A stretch of DNA of 64,000 nucleotides, taken from assembly GCF_035946395.1 (NCBI RefSeq), contig NZ_DASYZI010000439.1, positions 1-64,000 on the forward strand, in the 5' to 3' direction. The notes under the pieces were generated by a model. The model made no database searches, was not told where the DNA came from, and worked only from the letters and a program-made list of their open reading frames with translations. A program made the translations under genes and the position numbers. The stretch is from Actinocrinis sp035946395. Lineage in GTDB: Bacteria; Actinomycetota; Actinomycetes; Streptomycetales; Catenulisporaceae. This document shows positions 61,254 to 64,000 of this stretch, piece by piece (within the stretch, counting starts at the first letter, position 1; every line of letters starts with the position of its first letter).

Positions 61254-62507
61254 CTACATCAGCGGGTCGAAGGCGGCCAGGAACACCGCGAATACCGGCG
61301 GCCGCTGCTGGAGCAGTTCGAGCCGTCCGCCGTCCGCCTCGGCCAGTTCCCGGGCCACGGTCAGGCCGAGCCCGGTCGAGGCGCGGCCGGAGACCGACCG
61401 CTCGAAGACCCGGGCGCCCAGCTCCGGCGGAACCCCGGGACCCTCGTCACAGACCTCGACGACGACCGAGCCGCCGGTGGTGCGCGTCCGGATGGTCACC
61501 GGTCCGGCGCCGTGCATCAGGGAGTTCTCCATCAGCGTCGCCAGCACCTGGGCGAAGGCACCTGGGGTGGCGACGGCGGCCAGGCCGCGCACTCCGTCGA
61601 CCCGGATCGGCCGGCGGGCGCTGCGGAAGGCCGGGCGCCACTCGAAGATCTGCTGGCGGATCACCATGTCCACGTCGATCGGCACGGTCGAGGTGGACCG
61701 CCGGCTGTCCCGGGCGTCGGTGAGCAGCCGCTGGACCACGTCGGTCAGCCGCTCGACCTGGGTCAGCGCGATGGCCGCCTCTTCCTTGACGTCCATCAGA
61801 TCCTGCGCCGCGATGATCTCCTCAAGCCGCATGGACAGCGCGGTCAGCGGCGTACGCAGCTGGTGTGAGGCGTCCGCGGCCAGCCGGCGCTCGGTGGCCA
61901 GCATGCGCGAGATGCGTTCGGCGGTGTGGTCGATGACCTCGGCCACCCGGTCGAGTTCCGGGATGCCGTAGCGGCGGTGCCGCGGCCTCGGGTCCCCGGA
62001 GCCGAGCCGCTCGGCGGTCTGCGCCAAGTCGCTCAGCGGCCGGGAGAGCCGCCGGGCCTGGAGGAACGCGACGCCGCAGGCGGCGACCGTCGCGAGTACG
62101 GCGACTCCGACCACCAGGATCAGGCTGCTGCGGATGCGCGCCATGGTCGGCGACCAGGACTCGGTGACGACGGCCGTCACATGCTTGGGCGCGGGACCGT
62201 AGTACGTGCCACTGGAGGCGGGGCGGTCGGTGATGGTCTGGCCGAGCATGATCGGGTCGTGGCCCTGATAGGTGAGCTTCACGCTGTGGCCGGGCGCCAG
62301 CAGCTTCTTGAGCGCGTCCGTGTCGGGGGTGTTGCTCGTCTCCAACTGCTGGTCGAGCAGGAAGCCGATGCGCTGCACCTCCTGATTGAGCGCGGCGTGC
62401 TCGGCCTCGCTGATGCGCATCACGTCGATGATGGCCAGCGGCACGCCGAGCAGTATGACCACGATCAGCACAGCGGAGACCGTGGACTTGATCATGCGTC
62501 GGCGCAT
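61254..62507 (-). CDS. Sensor histidine kinase
   Basis: This 417-aa membrane kinase has two helices (about 8-28 and 125-150) around an extracytoplasmic loop, then a HAMP-like region. The H-box is ADASHQLRTPLTAL, the N-box is TLMENSLMHGAG, and the G-boxes are CDEGPGVP and GLGLTVAREL. It phosphorylates the response regulator encoded just upstream. The signal is unknown. Confidence 0.95.
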   Translation of the reverse strand: MRRRMIKSTVSAVLIVVILLGVPLAIIDVMRISEAEHAALNQEVQRIGFLLDQQLETSNTPDTDALKKLLAPGHSVKLTYQGHDPIMLGQTITDRPASSGTYYGPAPKHVTAVVTESWSPTMARIRSSLILVVGVAVLATVAACGVAFLQARRLSRPLSDLAQTAERLGSGDPRPRHRRYGIPELDRVAEVIDHTAERISRMLATERRLAADASHQLRTPLTALSMRLEEIIAAQDLMDVKEEAAIALTQVERLTDVVQRLLTDARDSRRSTSTVPIDVDMVIRQQIFEWRPAFRSARRPIRVDGVRGLAAVATPGAFAQVLATLMENSLMHGAGPVTIRTRTTGGSVVVEVCDEGPGVPPELGARVFERSVSGRASTGLGLTVARELAEADGGRLELLQQRPPVFAVFLAAFDPLM

Positions 62508-62549
62508 CGGACCCCCCTCGGTTCGTCCTGCCCCGCATCATCTCGCACT

Positions 62550-62669
62550 GCGCCGTCCCAATACCGCGCCATCCCACACCGCGCCGTCTCGCACGTGGTC
62601 GTCCGGAACGGCGCCGTCCAGCACTGAGTTGTCCAGCACTGGGTCGTCCGGCACCGGGTCGTCCCGGCG
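62550..62669. repeat. 15-bp tandem repeat array between RR and HK genes
   Basis: Eight imperfect 15-base units of the form xGxGxCGTCCxGCAC lie end to end. They fill much of the 182-base gap between the response-regulator stop (62690) and the kinase start (62507). Two degenerate units follow. Copy number may vary between strains. Confidence 0.7.
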
Positions 62670-62689
62670 CCGCATCTTCCGGCACCCGG

Positions 62690-63361
62690 TCAGCCGCGTT
62701 CGAACCGGAAACCGACCCCGCGCACGGTGGAGATGAACCGCGGGTTCGCGGCGTCGTCACCGAGCTTCTTGCGCAGCCAGGAGATGTGCATGTCGAGCGT
62801 CTTGGTCGAGGACCACCACGTCGTGTCCCAGACCTCGCGCATGAGCTGTTCGCGGGTTATCACCCGGCCGGCGTCGCGGACCAGGACACGCAGCAGGTCG
62901 AACTCCTTCGCGGTCAGGTTCAGCTCCTCGTCGCCGAGGAACGCGCGGTGCGACTCGACGTCGATGCGCACGCCGCGCGCGGCCGTGCCGCTGTCCGGCG
63001 AGCCGCGGCGCAGCAGGGCGCGCACCCGGGCGAGCAGTTCGGCGAGCCGGAACGGTTTGGTGACGTAGTCGTCGGCTCCGGCGTCGAGGCCGACGACGGT
63101 GTCCACCTCGTCGGCGCGGGCGGTCAGGACGAGGACGGGGAAGCCGTGGCCGTCGGTGCGCAGGCGGCGGCAGACTTCGAGCCCGTCCATCCCGGGCAGA
63201 CCGAGGTCGAGCACGAGCAGGTCAACCACGCCGGACTGAGCCAGAGCCAGCGCCCCGGGGCCGTCCGCGCGCAGGTCCACGTCGTAGCCCTCCCGGCGCA
63301 ACGCGCGGGCCAGGGGCTCGGCGATGGCCACGTCGTCCTCAGCGAGCAGTACGCGGGTCAT
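62690..63361 (-). CDS. OmpR/PhoB-family response regulator
   Basis: This 223-aa regulator has a receiver domain with the phosphoacceptor Asp in LLVLDLGLPGMDG, the Lys of DYVTKPF, and a winged-helix domain (LTAKEFDLLRVLVRDAGRVITREQL, and DMHISWLRKKLG). It is encoded upstream of its kinase. The 182-base spacing between the two genes is longer than usual and is filled by tandem repeats. Confidence 0.96.
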   Translation of the reverse strand: MTRVLLAEDDVAIAEPLARALRREGYDVDLRADGPGALALAQSGVVDLLVLDLGLPGMDGLEVCRRLRTDGHGFPVLVLTARADEVDTVVGLDAGADDYVTKPFRLAELLARVRALLRRGSPDSGTAARGVRIDVESHRAFLGDEELNLTAKEFDLLRVLVRDAGRVITREQLMREVWDTTWWSSTKTLDMHISWLRKKLGDDAANPRFISTVRGVGFRFERG

Positions 63362-63472
63362 GGGGCGATCGTAGGCTGCTTCACCCGGTTAGCGGGATAC
63401 TCCCTGGTAACTCAAGGGAGTTCCCCTTGCCCGGGCTGATGATTAGTCCTCTTTTACAACTTTCGTCTCCGG

Positions 63473-64000
63473 TCAGGCCAGCGACTCGACCCAGGCGGAG
63501 TGCAGACCGGCGAAGTGGCCCGCGTTCGCGTCGAGCAGTTCGGCCGGCGAGCCGTCCTCGACGATCCGGCCGGCCTCCATCACCAGAACCCGGTCGGCGA
63601 TCTCCACGGTGGACAGCCGGTGCGCGATGATCAGCGCGGTGCGCTCGGCCAGGATCGTGCGCAGCGCCCGCTGCACCAGCCGCTCGCTGGGCACGTCGAG
63701 CGACGAGGTCGCCTCGTCGAGCACCAGCACGGCCGGGTCGGCCAGGAACGCGCGCGCGAACGCCACCAGCTGCCGTTGGCCGGCTGAGAGCCGTCCGCCG
63801 CGCTTCTTGACGTCGGTGGCGTAGCCGTCCGGGAGCGCGGCGATGAACCCGTGCGCGCCGATGGCCCGTGCCGCCTCCTCGACCTGCGCGTCGGTGGCGT
63901 CTGGACGGCCGAATCTGATGTTGTCCGCGACGGTGCCGGTGAACAGGAAGTTCTCCTGAGTCACCATGACCACGGCGCTGCGCAGATCGGCGTCACGCAG
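63473..64000 (-). CDS. ABC transporter ATP-binding protein, partial
   Basis: Only the C-terminal 175 residues lie in the window; the frame continues past the right edge. The Q-loop is MVTQENFLFTG, the signature is LSAGQRQLV, Walker B is VLVLDEATSSLD, and the H-loop is IIAHRLSTV. The style is that of exporters whose membrane and ATPase domains are fused, but the membrane part is not visible. Confidence 0.92.
   Translation of the reverse strand: MRDADLRSAVVMVTQENFLFTGTVADNIRFGRPDATDAQVEEAARAIGAHGFIAALPDGYATDVKKRGGRLSAGQRQLVAFARAFLADPAVLVLDEATSSLDVPSERLVQRALRTILAERTALIIAHRLSTVEIADRVLVMEAGRIVEDGSPAELLDANAGHFAGLHSAWVESLA

Overview
This window is high-GC DNA from a filamentous actinomycete, of the Streptomyces/Catenulispora kind. 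The evidence is the codon bias, frequent GTG starts, a conservon (cvnABCD), long XRE regulators with repeat-rich C-termini, and a purE-purK-GtrA neighbourhood. The genus cannot be fixed from the sequence alone.

Region 1 (1-4.35 kb) holds a HAD phosphatase, two XRE/repeat regulators and a TrmO-like protein. Region 2 (4.58-20.75 kb) is the most striking part. It is a nearly continuous plus-strand operon of more than twenty genes, most joined by ATGA or GTGA start/stop overlaps. It opens with a signalling block: an RsbW-like ATPase, then the conservon CvnA, CvnB (roadblock), CvnC (DUF742) and CvnD (small GTPase). It continues with a StyA-like flavin monooxygenase, QueD, QueE, a phosphoribosyltransferase, a methyltransferase, two thymidylate-kinase-like enzymes, a radical SAM enzyme, a DegT aminotransferase, a DnaQ-like exonuclease, two HAD phosphatases, two EEP-fold phosphoesterases and an excisionase-type HTH protein. 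A Nudix gene lies inside on the opposite strand. I read this as an uncharacterised pathway for a modified pterin, deazapurine or nucleoside, under conservon control.

Region 3 (21.5-22.9 kb) is a secreted sedolisin protease. Region 4 (23.0-47.3 kb) is an integrative conjugative element or its core. It has a minus-strand type IV secretion operon (pilin-like, VirB8-like, VirB6/TrbL-like, SCO6880-like, VirB4-like and TraG/VirD4 proteins, then accessory genes), a divergent XRE/ImmA-like pair with two membrane proteins, and a frameshifted GIY-YIG-like gene. It also has a 4.3-kb cargo segment bounded by facing IS21-type end repeats, a VirB1/NlpC cell-wall hydrolase, a second exonuclease, two AlpA-like excisionases, a repressor and a tyrosine integrase. 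The two divergent genes at the control locus start inside copies of one 13-bp palindrome, which points to leaderless, operator-overlapped promoters.

Region 5 (47.6-55.3 kb) is a defence-like island. A very large gene (alpha/beta-hydrolase, P-loop NTPase, about 14 repeats of about 36 residues) is split by an IS21-family element with a 7-bp target duplication. Removing the element and one duplication copy on paper restores one open frame. A 339-aa orphan follows. Region 6 (55.6-64 kb) is ordinary chromosome: acyl-CoA dehydrogenase, UDP-glucose dehydrogenase, purE/purK, a GtrA protein, a two-component system, and the start of an ABC transporter gene running off the right edge.
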